Below, piece by piece: positions 1 to 8,639 of a DNA stretch of 41,680 nt (its first letter is position 1; every line of letters starts with the position of its first letter). The notes under the pieces are model-generated. The model ran no database searches. It saw only the letters and a program-made list of their open reading frames with translations, and had not been told where the DNA came from. Made by a program: the position numbers and the translations under genes. This DNA comes from JAVBQF01 sp031549195. GTDB lineage: Bacteria; Bacillota_I; Bacilli_A; RF39; UBA660. Where the stretch lies: contig JAVBQF010000038.1 in NCBI GenBank assembly GCA_031549195.1, positions 1 through 41,680 on the forward strand, written 5' to 3'.

Positions 1-185
1 CCGAAAACAATCAGTGGAATTGTATGGTAGGCACACTGTTGGTCGGCACACTAGAGATGTCAAACGCTAAACTAGAAGAAGAAATGACTGGCATGATCAT
101 TTCCCAAAGAGGTCTGCAAACCAATTCGAAAGTCATTGTAACTGCCGATGAAATGATTCAAACCGCAATTCAAATGAAAAAATAA
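1..185 (+). CDS. Flagellar rod/hook protein, C-terminal fragment (FlgE/FlgG family)
   Basis: The reading frame is open from the window edge to TAA at 183-185 and encodes about 60 residues. The end reads TLEMSNAKLEEEMTGMIIS, then QRGLQTNSKVI and TADEMIQTAIQMKK. That is the C-terminal domain shared by FlgE, FlgF and FlgG, which form the flagellar rod and hook outside the membrane. FlgE and FlgG cannot be told apart from this piece. The 5' part lies outside the window. Base composition is clearly richer in G and C than the genes after position 780, and no other flagellar gene is present, so this block may come from another genome or another part of this one. Confidence 0.85.
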   Translation, partial: ENNQWNCMVGTLLVGTLEMSNAKLEEEMTGMIISQRGLQTNSKVIVTADEMIQTAIQMKK

Positions 186-433
186 CGCCTGCAATTTTTT
201 TGGTGTTGCGCTATGAAAAGGAAGGCGTAAAAGTATGGACTGCCTTCCTTTTAGCCAGTTGCAAAGTTGAACTTGCGTTGATTTTACGAGTTTGCCTTTG
301 CAACGGTTTGAAATTTTTTGCCACTGTTTTGATTATTTACAGGCATGGAAATAAAATTGTTATGATTAAAAATAAAAAATGCTTGCAATCGGATTTAACC
401 AATGCTATAATGTTTTTGTTGTCAAAAAAATAT

Positions 434-507
<74 letters not shown>

Positions 508-515
508 GTAGTAAA

Positions 516-562
516 AATCAAGGGTTGTAGCCATAGTGGCTACAACCCTTGATTGATTTTTG
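516..562 (+). terminator. Intrinsic terminator after tRNA-Arg
   Basis: A perfect 17-bp stem (516-532 with 538-554) has a five-base loop ATAGT and is followed by GATTTTT. It ends the tRNA-Arg transcript. The stem is unusually long and GC-rich for this window. Confidence 0.9.
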
Positions 563-584
563 ACTAACATTTGAATATAGATGC

Positions 585-710
585 TCATTTAAAATAGCAA
601 TCCAAAACCGAGAAATAATAATCAGGCGCATAAGTGACGCCGTTTTTTACTTCAAAAACACTTCCGTTTTTCAGTTCCTTAATATTATCTCCCTTTAATA
701 AGTTTCCACT
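585..710 (-). pseudogene. C-terminal remnant of an unidentified protein
   Basis: On the minus strand a frame without start codon runs from a TAA at 711-713 to TGA at 585-587, about 41 codons. It reads SGNLLKGDNIKELKNGSVF, then EVKNGVTYAPDYYF and SVLDCYFK. The codons (GGC, GTC, GCG, CCT, CTG) are GC-richer than those of neighbouring genes and match the composition of positions 1-560. It looks like the 3' end of a real gene cut off near 710. It converges on the tRNA-Arg unit, so the 516-562 hairpin could serve both. The family is not recognised. It could also be a chance open frame. Confidence 0.4.
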
Positions 711-783
711 TTAATTATCTACTACTCTAATCTGTAATTGTTTAATAAAAAGGGAAGTGGAAATATTATTAATGGAGGTTTAT

Positions 784-999
784 ATGGCAAAGAGAAAAGA
801 ATGTGGTACTGCTGGTAATACAAGTTCTGAAAAGAAAAAAGAACAAAAACAAACTATTAAATGTGATGTTGAATCTTGTACCTATAATGATAATGATAAT
901 AATTGTCAATTAGATGAAATAAAAGTAAGCTGTAATTGCTCAAATAATGATGTGTCAGACAAAGAAGAGACAATATGCAATAGTTTTGAAGCAGAGTAA
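784..999 (+). CDS. DUF1540 domain protein, small Cys-rich
   Basis: The 71-residue product begins with a Lys/Glu-rich stretch and then carries IKCDVESCTYN, a central QLDEIKVSC and ETICNSF. This is the C-x4-C ... C ... C layout of DUF1540, a small domain of Bacillota thought to bind metal through its cysteines; its function is unknown. The GTG at 757 would extend the frame, but GGAGG at 774-778 places the start at ATG 784 with a five-base spacer. A clear terminator at 1000-1027 follows the stop. It is transcribed alone, convergent with the next gene. Confidence 0.8.
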   Translation: MAKRKECGTAGNTSSEKKKEQKQTIKCDVESCTYNDNDNNCQLDEIKVSCNCSNNDVSDKEETICNSFEAE

Positions 1000-1027
1000 A
1001 GGGAACATTAATTGTTCCCTATTTTTT
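1000..1027. terminator. Bidirectional intrinsic terminator
   Basis: The stem AGGGAACA (1000-1007) pairs with TGTTCCCT (1013-1020), with a short loop, then ATTTTTT. It lies between the convergent genes at 784-999 and 1019-1420 and overlaps the stop region of the latter. Both strands have usable flanking runs. Confidence 0.85.
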
Positions 1028-1420
1028 GCCCTTCTGTACTGGTACTACAGGTTTGTTAACTCCCATCCCTACTCCATTCACAATAATATCTTTTAATTGT
1101 GTGTGATCAGCAGTTAAACTGACCGGATTTCCTTCAATTGTTCTACGATTTACGACTTTTATACAATATAATGGCGCACAACCCAAATAAGTACTATAAT
1201 CTATAGGATTATTAGTTACTTCATCTACATCTGGGAGACATTTAAATGATAGTTGATGTGTTGCTGTAGCTAAAGCATCAGTATTAACATCTATATCAGG
1301 AATTGCAAATCCTAAATTACCATCACTATCTATAAATATAGTAGGATCACAAAACTCTTTTTCTTCTTGTTGAAGCACTGGTATTATATTAAGCGTGACA
1401 GTAGTTTCAATTTTAGCCAT
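1019..1420 (-). CDS. Unknown 133-aa protein
   Basis: I do not recognise a family. The product starts MAKIETTVTLNIIPVLQQ, is acidic, has no membrane segment and ends in a Lys-rich tail (PVVPVQKGKK). It has four cysteines, including one in FCDPT and a pair in GCAPLYC. Alternating hydrophobic residues near the N-terminus suggest beta structure. The start is ATG 1420, because GGAG (1429-1432) sits eight bases upstream; the GTG at 1429 overlaps that site. A consensus promoter lies just upstream, so it is a single-gene unit expected to be well expressed. A structural or surface protein is possible but unproven. Confidence 0.6.
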   Translation of the reverse strand: MAKIETTVTLNIIPVLQQEEKEFCDPTIFIDSDGNLGFAIPDIDVNTDALATATHQLSFKCLPDVDEVTNNPIDYSTYLGCAPLYCIKVVNRRTIEGNPVSLTADHTQLKDIIVNGVGMGVNKPVVPVQKGKK

Positions 1421-1446
1421 TATTATCACTCCTTTATTGACTACTT

Positions 1447-1475
1447 ATTATATAGTCACATATGATAAATGTCAA
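1447..1475 (-). promoter_or_regulatory. Consensus sigma-A promoter for the unknown 133-aa gene
   Basis: On the minus strand TTGACA (1470-1475) and TATAAT (1447-1452) both match consensus fully and are 17 bases apart. The start codon is 27 bases downstream of the -10 box. Confidence 0.85.
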
Positions 1476-1483
1476 ATAAGAAA

Positions 1484-1514
1484 AAAGAAGAATTTTTTTA
1501 CTTTAATTCTTCTA
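1484..1514 (-). terminator. Terminator of deoB
   Basis: On the minus strand AGAAGAATT, which includes the last deoB codons, pairs with AATTCTTCT and is followed by a run of T. The deoB stop codon is in the loop. Confidence 0.75.
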
Positions 1515-2670
1515 AGAAACTTTCACCTATATCTGGTGATTGAACTTCAAAATTATCTGCAATAGTAGCTGCAACGTCTGCCATGGATTCAAGTATTTCT
1601 AGTCTTTTTGGATTCTTGAAGTTTCTACCAAAAATAATTACAGGAACATTTTCTCTAGTATGTGAGTTTCCGGTAAACGATGGATCATTACCATGATCAG
1701 CAGTTATTATTAATAAATCATCCGAATTAAGTTTATTTAATATCATAGGGATTTCTACATCTAATTCTTCAATTGATTTGGCATATCCATCTAAATCTCT
1801 ATTATGTCCATATAAAGCATCAAAATCACTTAAATTTGTTATACATAACCCAGTAAAGTTTTTAGTCATTATATCCGTTAATTTATTAATTGTATCCATA
1901 TTAGTAAATGAGGATTTAACGATTTTTGTTATTCCCTCACCATCAAATATATCACTTATTTTACCAATTGAAATAACACTATAATCATTTTCTTTTAAAC
2001 TATCCATAATGCTCTTTTTAGGTGGCTTAATCGCATAGTCACATCTATCATTGGTAAATTTGAATTTTCCATTTTTTGTGCCATTAAATGGTCTTGCAAT
2101 TACTCTTGCTATACGATAATCATCATCTAATGTAACTTTTCTTATTTTCTCACAATAATTATATAGCTTAGGTATTGGTACTACATCTTCATGTGCCGCT
2201 ACTTGAAGTGTGGAATCTGTAGAAGTATATACAATCAAAGAACCGTAAGCCATATGTCTTTCCCCTAATTCATTAATTATATCTTCACCATTCATTATCT
2301 TATTTCCAATAATCCTTTTACCAGTTGCATTTTCAATTTTTTCAATTAAAGGAATAGGAAATCCTCTTTCAGCAAAAGTTCTAAAAGGAACCTTACTATC
2401 TATTCCCAATAACTCATAATGACATGTAAGACTATCTTTCCCAACATTTGTTGGTCTTGCAATTGTATAATATGCATCGACATTAAAATTATCATCCATA
2501 TTTATAGTATTTAAAAATCCCAATTTTTTTAAATTTGGAACAAACAAATCATAATTTTCGATTATATGACCAAGTGTATTAGCACCACTATCACCATAAT
2601 CATTAGCATCCAATGCCTCCCCTACCCCTAAAGAATCTAGAACTATTACAAAAATTCTCTTAAACTTCAT
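1498..2670 (-). CDS. deoB: Phosphopentomutase
   Basis: DeoB interconverts (deoxy)ribose 1-phosphate and (deoxy)ribose 5-phosphate in nucleoside salvage. The 390-residue length is typical. The alkaline-phosphatase-superfamily metal sites are visible: an N-terminal Asp in IVLDSLGVGEA, DYGDSGANTLGHI near residue 25, and TADHGNDPSFTGNSHTRE near the C-terminus. It starts five bases after the stop of xerD. The xerD-deoB order is a known Bacillota arrangement, where deoB is usually followed by purine nucleoside phosphorylase; no such gene follows here, as the unit ends in a terminator. Confidence 0.97.
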   Translation of the reverse strand: MKFKRIFVIVLDSLGVGEALDANDYGDSGANTLGHIIENYDLFVPNLKKLGFLNTINMDDNFNVDAYYTIARPTNVGKDSLTCHYELLGIDSKVPFRTFAERGFPIPLIEKIENATGKRIIGNKIMNGEDIINELGERHMAYGSLIVYTSTDSTLQVAAHEDVVPIPKLYNYCEKIRKVTLDDDYRIARVIARPFNGTKNGKFKFTNDRCDYAIKPPKKSIMDSLKENDYSVISIGKISDIFDGEGITKIVKSSFTNMDTINKLTDIMTKNFTGLCITNLSDFDALYGHNRDLDGYAKSIEELDVEIPMILNKLNSDDLLIITADHGNDPSFTGNSHTRENVPVIIFGRNFKNPKRLEILESMADVAATIADNFEVQSPDIGESFLEELK

Positions 2671-2675
2671 TTAAC

Positions 2676-3569
2676 TCACTCCTTATTATTATTTCTTGGA
2701 TGATACTCCTCATAATCGTGCTGTATCTGTTTATTTGTGATATGTGTATATATTCTAGTAGTTGTTATATCACTATGTCCCAATAATTCCTGAATACTTC
2801 TTAAATCAGCCCCATATTCTAACATATGAGTAGCAAAAGAATGTCTCAAACTATGAGGTGAAACATCTTTATTTATTCCTTTTTCCTTTAATATTTTCTT
2901 TAGTATTTTAAAGAAACTAAATCTACTTAACTTTCCACCTTGTCCATTAAGAAATAAATACTCACTTCTTTTATTTTTAGACAATACATGTCTACATTCT
3001 AAATAATTTTTCAAAGAATCTATTATATATTCACCGATTGGTACAATTCTTTCTTTAGATCCCTTACCAAAACATCTAACAACGCAATTTTCAAAGTCTA
3101 CATCTTGCATCTTCAAATCTAGTAGCTCACTAATCCTAAATCCAGTACCATACATTAATTCTAACATAGCTTTATTCCGACAGTCAAATGGAGTCTTTAT
3201 CTCAATGTTCAACAACCTATCAACTTCTGCAATTGTTAAAGTATTTGGTAGAGACTTTCTTAATTTAGGTCTATCTAAATTAAGAGCTACATCTTTGCTT
3301 ATTTTATTAGTATTAAATAAATATCTATGAAAATTTTTAATTGTAGTCAGCTTTCTTGCAATTGATGATGTTGCTAGTTGTTCTTTTGATAAGTATTCAA
3401 GATAATCCTTGATATTTCGTTGTTCAATATCATTAACTTCTTTAACACTTTTCTTCTCTAAAAACTCATTATATTTTATGAGATCCTTTTCATATGATTT
3501 ATATGTATTATCTGACATTCTTCTTTCAAACATAAGATAATTAATATAATCATCAATTGATTCTTTCAT
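2676..3569 (-). CDS. xerD: Tyrosine recombinase XerD
   Basis: XerD acts with XerC at dif sites to resolve chromosome dimers. The product has the N-terminal SAM-like core-binding domain (IDDYINYLMFERRMS...) and the catalytic domain with Arg in GFRISELLDL, Lys in GKGSKERIVP, HSLRHSFATH, LGHSD and the nucleophile in TRIYTHI. At about 297 residues it has full Xer length. The start is probably ATG 3569, preceded by AGGTGAGGA; an upstream ATG at 3584 would add five residues and lacks a clear ribosome site. A XerC-type or host-adapted recombinase cannot be fully excluded, but linkage to deoB favours XerD. Confidence 0.92.
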   Translation of the reverse strand: MKESIDDYINYLMFERRMSDNTYKSYEKDLIKYNEFLEKKSVKEVNDIEQRNIKDYLEYLSKEQLATSSIARKLTTIKNFHRYLFNTNKISKDVALNLDRPKLRKSLPNTLTIAEVDRLLNIEIKTPFDCRNKAMLELMYGTGFRISELLDLKMQDVDFENCVVRCFGKGSKERIVPIGEYIIDSLKNYLECRHVLSKNKRSEYLFLNGQGGKLSRFSFFKILKKILKEKGINKDVSPHSLRHSFATHMLEYGADLRSIQELLGHSDITTTRIYTHITNKQIQHDYEEYHPRNNNKE

Positions 3570-3586
3570 GTCCTCACCTATCATTA

Positions 3587-3637
3587 ATTATATCATACTT
3601 TTACTACATTGATAATTAGCTAAGTTTCTGCTATAAT
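3587..3637. promoter_or_regulatory. Overlapping divergent promoters, xerD and phospholipase-like gene
   Basis: Plus strand: TTGATA (3609-3614), 17 bases, TATAAT (3632-3637), driving the gene at 3660. Minus strand: TTATCA (3610-3615), 17 bases, TATAAT (3587-3592), driving xerD. The two -35 boxes occupy almost the same bases. Confidence 0.7.
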
Positions 3638-3659
3638 AAGCAACCAAGGAAGTGATTAT

Positions 3660-4673
3660 ATGCCAGCTAGCACTATGCATGCACATTTTTCTGATAAACT
3701 ATTTGAGTCACTAAATCATGAAATTAGGCAAAAGATAGATAAAGATAAAATGGCTACCTTTTCACAAGGACCCGATATCTTCCTTATATATCATCAAATG
3801 TTTCAAAGCTTAAGTAAAAAAGGACTTGAAGTTCAAAAATTTGGTAATCGACTACATAATGAAAAAGTTTCTGATTTTTTTTCTAATTGTGCCAGATATA
3901 TTATGGATAATGATCTAACAGAAAATAAAGATATTATGAGCTGCTTGTTTGGTTTTTTAGCGGGTCACTATGTATTAGATTACAATATGCATCCTTATGT
4001 GTATTATAAAAGTGGAGTATTTGATTCTAATAATCCTGACACTTACAAATATAATGGAAGACATGGTGCTTTAGAAACAGTAATGGATCACTATGTACTA
4101 GAAGATAAATTACACATATCTCCTGCTAACAAATATAGAAAAACAGAATATGGATTTCGCGATTTAAATGTTAGTGAAGAGGTAAGAGCAATGTTAAACC
4201 AGGTTTGTTTTGAGACCTATGGAGTTATTGGTATGGGTGATATGTATGAAAAGGCATTAAAAGAAAGTGTCTTTCTAACAGACTTAACTTGTTATGATCC
4301 TAGTAGTAAAAAATTTTTACTGGAAGTTTTTTTCGACAAGATAAGACCAACCGGAACTAAACTCTCAACATATTCAGGTAGTTATCCTTTGACATTGAGT
4401 GATAGTGAAATTGCCAATATGCTTAATTTAAATAATTTGAGTTGGAATCATCCTCTTGATAGCAGCGAGATACATTCAGATAGTATTGATAATTTATTCG
4501 CTACTTCACTTGGAATCGGCAAAAATATGATTATTGGAATGTATAATGTATTAGTTGGCAATGATAGAGAGGCGAGAACTGTTGAAATAACTGGGAATAA
4601 TTCCTATGATACGGGTAAAGATTGGACTCAGCATAAAATAAAAGATATGAAACATTTTGATCCAACTATCTAA
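3660..4673 (+). CDS. Zinc-dependent phospholipase C family protein
   Basis: The 337-residue product matches the Zn_dep_PLPC fold by its spaced metal ligands: STMHAHFSDKLF at the N-terminus, FSQGPDIFLIYH near residue 37, FLAGHYVLDYNMHP near residue 102 and ETVMDHYVLE near residue 140. No signal peptide is visible, so it is probably cytosolic and not a secreted toxin; many Bacillota encode such proteins with unknown substrates. The C-terminal third is unassigned. AAGGAAG lies eight bases before the ATG. It is a single gene from the divergent promoter region. Confidence 0.75.
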   Translation: MPASTMHAHFSDKLFESLNHEIRQKIDKDKMATFSQGPDIFLIYHQMFQSLSKKGLEVQKFGNRLHNEKVSDFFSNCARYIMDNDLTENKDIMSCLFGFLAGHYVLDYNMHPYVYYKSGVFDSNNPDTYKYNGRHGALETVMDHYVLEDKLHISPANKYRKTEYGFRDLNVSEEVRAMLNQVCFETYGVIGMGDMYEKALKESVFLTDLTCYDPSSKKFLLEVFFDKIRPTGTKLSTYSGSYPLTLSDSEIANMLNLNNLSWNHPLDSSEIHSDSIDNLFATSLGIGKNMIIGMYNVLVGNDREARTVEITGNNSYDTGKDWTQHKIKDMKHFDPTI

Positions 4674-4683
4674 TACAAAACAC

Positions 4684-4712
4684 TTGTACGATACTTCTTG
4701 TCATGATAAAAT
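4684..4712 (+). promoter_or_regulatory. Promoter of rarA
   Basis: TTGTAC (4684-4689) and TAAAAT (4707-4712) are separated by 17 bases, 24 bases upstream of the rarA ATG. Confidence 0.5.
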
Positions 4713-4736
4713 ATTATCAGATAAGGAGTGTTTTTT

Positions 4737-5966
4737 ATGGAGAAGCCTTTAGCACTTAAACTTGCACCAAATTCAATAGATGAGGTCATCGGACAAAAGC
4801 ATCTTTTAGGAGAAGGTAAAATATTAAGAAATCTAGTTAAAAATAAAAAAATAGCTTCGATGATATTATATGGACAACCTGGTATAGGAAAAACATCTAT
4901 TGCTAATGCTATAGTAAAAGATTTAGGTATAAGATACAGAAGTCTAAATGCCACTATAAATAATAAACATGACTTTGATATTGTTGTTGAAGAAGCTAAG
5001 ATGTATGATGGTATTGTTTTAATTATGGATGAAATTCATAGACTGAATAAAGATAAACAGGATCTTCTGTTACCGCAAATAGAAAGCGGATTGATAACAC
5101 TTATTGGTATGACTACCAGCAATCCTTATCATAAAATTAATCCTGCAATCAGAAGCAGATGTCATATATTTGAACTCAAGCCACTTGATACCCCTGATAT
5201 AATAGAAGGATTAAAAAAAGCAATAAAATATCCAGATTTAGATGGCATAAAGATAGATAAGAAAACTATTGAATATATTGCTAATATTTCTAATAACGAT
5301 TTAAGGTATGCTTATAATCTTCTAGAAATAGCGTTCTACTCTACTAATGATAAAAAGGTTGATATTGATCATGTTAAAAACATAAATAGTAAGCCAGCCT
5401 TCTTTCATGATAAAAATGAAGATGGACATTATGATGTATTATCAGCATTTCAAAAATCAATCCGTGGTAGTGATGTTGATGCTGCCCTACATTATCTGGC
5501 AAGACTTCTTGAAGCTGGGGATTTAGATAGTATATATAGACGAATGAGTGTTATATGTTATGAAGATATAGGACTTGCCAATCCAAGTATGGGGCCTAAA
5601 ATTATGGCTGCAATTAGTGCCTCCGAATTAGTTGGACTACCAGAATCTATCATTCCATTATCAGAAGTAGTTATAGAACTTGCATTATCGCCAAAATCAA
5701 ATTCAGGCGTATTAGCAATCAATAAGGCACTTGATGATGTAAGAACAGGAAGATGCGGCAAAGTTCCACAGCATGTCAATTCAACTGCCTTTGGTTATAA
5801 ATATCCTCATGATTATGAAGGCGCATATGTAAAACAACAATACTTACCAGACAATCTAAAAAATAAGAAGTATTATGTTCCTAAAGAAACATCACAGAAT
5901 GAAAGAATACTTAAGGATATCAAGGAAAGGTTAGATAAAATAAAAGATTCTACTCAGCAACAGTAG
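4737..5966 (+). CDS. rarA: Replication-associated recombination protein A (RarA/MgsA), AAA+ ATPase
   Basis: RarA is a clamp-loader-like AAA+ ATPase that acts at stalled replication forks. Walker A is GQPGIGKTS at residues 46-53, Walker B is VLIMDEIHRL, and RSRCHIFEL supplies an arginine-finger region. The C-terminal tetramerisation domain follows (RGSDVDAALHYLARLLEAGD, VICYEDIGLANP). Length of 409 residues is normal. AAGGAG (4723-4728) sets the start at ATG 4737 rather than the in-frame GTG at 4728. Its 3' end overlaps the convergent small membrane protein by 17 bases. Confidence 0.95.
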   Translation: MEKPLALKLAPNSIDEVIGQKHLLGEGKILRNLVKNKKIASMILYGQPGIGKTSIANAIVKDLGIRYRSLNATINNKHDFDIVVEEAKMYDGIVLIMDEIHRLNKDKQDLLLPQIESGLITLIGMTTSNPYHKINPAIRSRCHIFELKPLDTPDIIEGLKKAIKYPDLDGIKIDKKTIEYIANISNNDLRYAYNLLEIAFYSTNDKKVDIDHVKNINSKPAFFHDKNEDGHYDVLSAFQKSIRGSDVDAALHYLARLLEAGDLDSIYRRMSVICYEDIGLANPSMGPKIMAAISASELVGLPESIIPLSEVVIELALSPKSNSGVLAINKALDDVRTGRCGKVPQHVNSTAFGYKYPHDYEGAYVKQQYLPDNLKNKKYYVPKETSQNERILKDIKERLDKIKDSTQQQ

Positions 5967-5976
5967 AGTCTTTTTC
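5944..5976 (+). terminator. Terminator of rarA
   Basis: The stem GATTCTACT (5946-5954) pairs with AGTAGAGTC (5962-5970) with one G-T pair, then TTTTT. It spans the rarA stop codon and the 3' end of the convergent gene. Confidence 0.8.
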
Positions 5977-6153
5977 TATTGTATTATTTTCATTTTCCTT
6001 TTTAATATTCTCATTTGCTAAGTAATTTATTACTACAAATATGAATAAGCAAAGTAGTATAAGTACTAATATGCTCATCCGTAGCTTATATTTTTCTTCT
6101 TTTATTTCCTTACTATACTTCTCATATTCTTTCTGCATCTTTTTCTTATTCAT
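5950..6153 (-). CDS. Small single-pass membrane protein, unknown
   Basis: The 67-residue product has a charged Lys/Glu-rich N-terminal half (MNKKKMQKEYEKYSKEIK), one hydrophobic segment (ILVLILLCLFIFVVINYL, about residues 29-46) and an acidic tail. No family is recognised. It lies 11 bases downstream of the deacetylase-like gene on the same strand, so the two are probably co-transcribed and may act together at the membrane. Confidence 0.6.
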   Translation of the reverse strand: MNKKKMQKEYEKYSKEIKEEKYKLRMSILVLILLCLFIFVVINYLANENIKKENENNTIEKDSTVAE

Positions 6154-6164
6154 ATCTCACCTAC

Positions 6165-7448
6165 TTAATTTAACATATTCCCTAATGAATTCACATCAGT
6201 AGAACTATATATTACATATCTAGGTATTAATAGTTTGTTTGTACTTTGATTAACTTTCCTATTACCACCTATAAATGCTAATTTAAAATTTGTAGCTTTT
6301 AGTGCTTCTATCATATTATTATTATATAAATAATAAGGATAACAGAATGCAATTGGATCATCAAGCTTATCTTTAGATTTATTAAAGTCTTCAATCAATT
6401 TTTCTTTCGTTAAACACAAACCCTTAGCTCCTCTACTTACGCCACTACAATGATTCTCAAAATGAATTGCATCCCCATGAGATTGTATTTCAAGATTACT
6501 AGATTTATATTTCTCTTTACTCCACCAGGCAGTAATTAGAAATAATGTTCCTTGCAAATCATATTCCTCCAATTTATTAATTAAGTGCGTATCTGTCCCT
6601 AACGCACCATCATCAACGGTAATAAGCACGCTTTTCTTTGGTAATTGAATTTTTTTGTCCATCCATAAATCAAGTTCTTTCATAGTTATTGTATAGTATC
6701 CGTTTTCCTTGAGATATTTAAAATGTGCATCTAATCTATTTAATTCTAAACAAATTGATTGATTACAAGATTCTTTAGTCTTATCATAAAAGAAATGATA
6801 ATTTAATACTGGTATATTAGTTGCTACTTGTGCCTCACTATTATTAGCTACTTTTAACTCCTTAACATCTGTTTTTTTTATCTTACATAACACATCATTA
6901 AATTGTACATAGTAAAAGTCTTCTTCTTTACCGATAACATTAAAATTCATGCCTCTGTCTATTGAATATACTAAATTATCATCGATATATAAAGAAAACT
7001 CATTATTGGTAATAATTAATTCATTATAAGGTACATAATTTTTATACCTTGTATCCATTTTCACTTCAGATTTTATTATATTAATGTAAAATATATAATA
7101 TTCAGTATCTGCAATATTAAAATAGCCATCTGTAATTTTTTCTTTTTCTATCTTAGTTAAATTAATTTTTGTATTTTTAGAGACAATGCCAACTTGATTA
7201 TAAATATTATTATTTTTAGTATACATAATAGCAGCATTTCTAGTAATTACTGTTTCACCATACGTATCCCTTATCAGTTCTAATATTTGTGGTGTTATTT
7301 TATTATTTTCTATTTCCTTTTTCGGACTATATTTATGCTCTTTTAAAGATAACAGCAATAAGGAAATTATTAAAGTTAAAACAAGCATTAACAATATTAA
7401 TACTCTTGTCTTTCTTAGCTTATATTTTCTTTCTCTACTAAAATTCAT
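6165..7448 (-). CDS. Membrane-anchored polysaccharide deacetylase family protein
   Basis: A basic N-terminus is followed by one membrane anchor (VLILLMLVLTLIISLLLL, about residues 15-32). The middle third (about 60-200) has no recognised domain but looks like extracellular beta structure. The NodB homology domain follows: VLITVDDGALGTD carries the catalytic Asp pair, and IQSHGDAIHFENH carries the zinc histidines. These enzymes remove acetyl groups from cell-wall or capsular polysaccharide. The usual TFDDG is TVDDG and SHTxxH is SHGDAIH, so activity is likely but the substrate is unknown. AGGAAG precedes the ATG. Confidence 0.8.
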   Translation of the reverse strand: MNFSRERKYKLRKTRVLILLMLVLTLIISLLLLSLKEHKYSPKKEIENNKITPQILELIRDTYGETVITRNAAIMYTKNNNIYNQVGIVSKNTKINLTKIEKEKITDGYFNIADTEYYIFYINIIKSEVKMDTRYKNYVPYNELIITNNEFSLYIDDNLVYSIDRGMNFNVIGKEEDFYYVQFNDVLCKIKKTDVKELKVANNSEAQVATNIPVLNYHFFYDKTKESCNQSICLELNRLDAHFKYLKENGYYTITMKELDLWMDKKIQLPKKSVLITVDDGALGTDTHLINKLEEYDLQGTLFLITAWWSKEKYKSSNLEIQSHGDAIHFENHCSGVSRGAKGLCLTKEKLIEDFNKSKDKLDDPIAFCYPYYLYNNNMIEALKATNFKLAFIGGNRKVNQSTNKLLIPRYVIYSSTDVNSLGNMLN

Positions 7449-7481
7449 AATTATCTTCCTACCTAATAATTATAATAACAT

Positions 7482-7505
7482 AAAAAAGATACTTTTATTA
7501 GTATC
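7482..7505 (-). terminator. Terminator of the dnaK-dnaJ operon
   Basis: On the minus strand GATACT pairs with AGTATC around a six-base loop, followed by TTTTTTA. The TAG stop of dnaJ overlaps the stem. Confidence 0.75.
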
Positions 7506-8623
7506 TAATTGTTTTTTCTTGCAAAGTTATTAAATTTATTTATAGTATTATCTTCTAAATCAGTTTCTTCTAATTTTTCAAACAACTTTTTTTGCTCTCT
7601 TGATAATTTATTTGGCATTCTCACGTCAATTATTACATACATATCTCCCTTATGTCTTCCAGCTTCATTATCAACTCCCTTGCCTTTAATTCTATGCTTA
7701 TCTCCTGTATTGCTTCCAGCAGGAATAGTGAGTTTTATATTTCCGTATAAAGTTGGTATATCTTTTTTACAACCAAGAATTGCTTCTGTAACAGAAATCG
7801 GAACTTCCAAGTAAATATCGTCACTTTGTCTTTCATAAAAATCATGTTCTTCAACAACAAACTCCAAATATAAATCTCCAGCTGGGCCACCATTATTTCC
7901 AATTTCGCCCTTGCCAGACAATCTCAATCTGTTACCAGTATCTACACCAGCTGGTATGGTTACTGTAATAGTCTTAGTAATTCTATTACTCCCCTGCCCA
8001 CCACAATGCTTACAAGTATTCTTAAATGTTTTACCAAGTCCACCACACTTATTACATGTACTGCGCGACGCAAATGTTCCAAATAATGTTCTTTGCTCAG
8101 TGGTTACAGTCCCACTACCATGACAAGCAGGACAAGTAGTTTCATCGAATCCACCCCTACCATCACATTCATCACATTCTTCATTAACATCTACTTTGAT
8201 TGCTTTCTCACATCCATACACAGCTTCTTCAAATGTTAAACGAATACGCATTAATCTGTCTGCACCCCTAGTTCTTCGTGAAGTAGAACTAGAACCACCT
8301 CCAAAACCAAAGCCACTGCCAAAAATACTTTCAAAAATATCACTAAAATCAAAACCAGAAGCATCGAAGCCACCAAAACCTCCAGCTCCACCGCCACCAT
8401 TTTCAAAGGCAGCATGCCCAAACTGATCATATTGTTTTTTTCTTTGCTCATCAGACAATATCGCATATGCTTCTTGTGCTTCTTTAAATTTCGCTTCAGC
8501 ATCAGGTTCTGATGATACATCTGGATGGTATTTTTTTGCCAGTTTTCTAAAAGCACTTTTAATTTCTGCATCACTAGCACTTTTAGGTACTCCTAGTACC
8601 TCATAATAATCTTTTTTTGTCAT
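7505..8623 (-). CDS. dnaJ: Chaperone DnaJ (Hsp40)
   Basis: DnaJ delivers unfolded clients to DnaK and stimulates its ATPase. The N-terminal J domain has KKYHPDVSSE with the HPD tripeptide. A Gly/Phe-rich linker follows (GGGGAGGFGGFDASGF). Four zinc-finger repeats are seen: CDECDGRG, CPACHGSG, CNKCGGLG and CKHCGGQG. The C-terminal client domains complete 372 residues, a full-length type I DnaJ. It lies 16 bases after pepF and ends the heat-shock operon. Confidence 0.98.
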   Translation of the reverse strand: MTKKDYYEVLGVPKSASDAEIKSAFRKLAKKYHPDVSSEPDAEAKFKEAQEAYAILSDEQRKKQYDQFGHAAFENGGGGAGGFGGFDASGFDFSDIFESIFGSGFGFGGGSSSTSRRTRGADRLMRIRLTFEEAVYGCEKAIKVDVNEECDECDGRGGFDETTCPACHGSGTVTTEQRTLFGTFASRSTCNKCGGLGKTFKNTCKHCGGQGSNRITKTITVTIPAGVDTGNRLRLSGKGEIGNNGGPAGDLYLEFVVEEHDFYERQSDDIYLEVPISVTEAILGCKKDIPTLYGNIKLTIPAGSNTGDKHRIKGKGVDNEAGRHKGDMYVIIDVRMPNKLSREQKKLFEKLEETDLEDNTINKFNNFARKNN

Positions 8624-8639
8624 TTACCTCACCTAACTT

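Noticed and set aside
8251..8580. 109-aa ORF inside dnaJ on the same strand
   Set aside because: It is a shadow frame of the intact dnaJ gene, with low-complexity Leu/Val translation.
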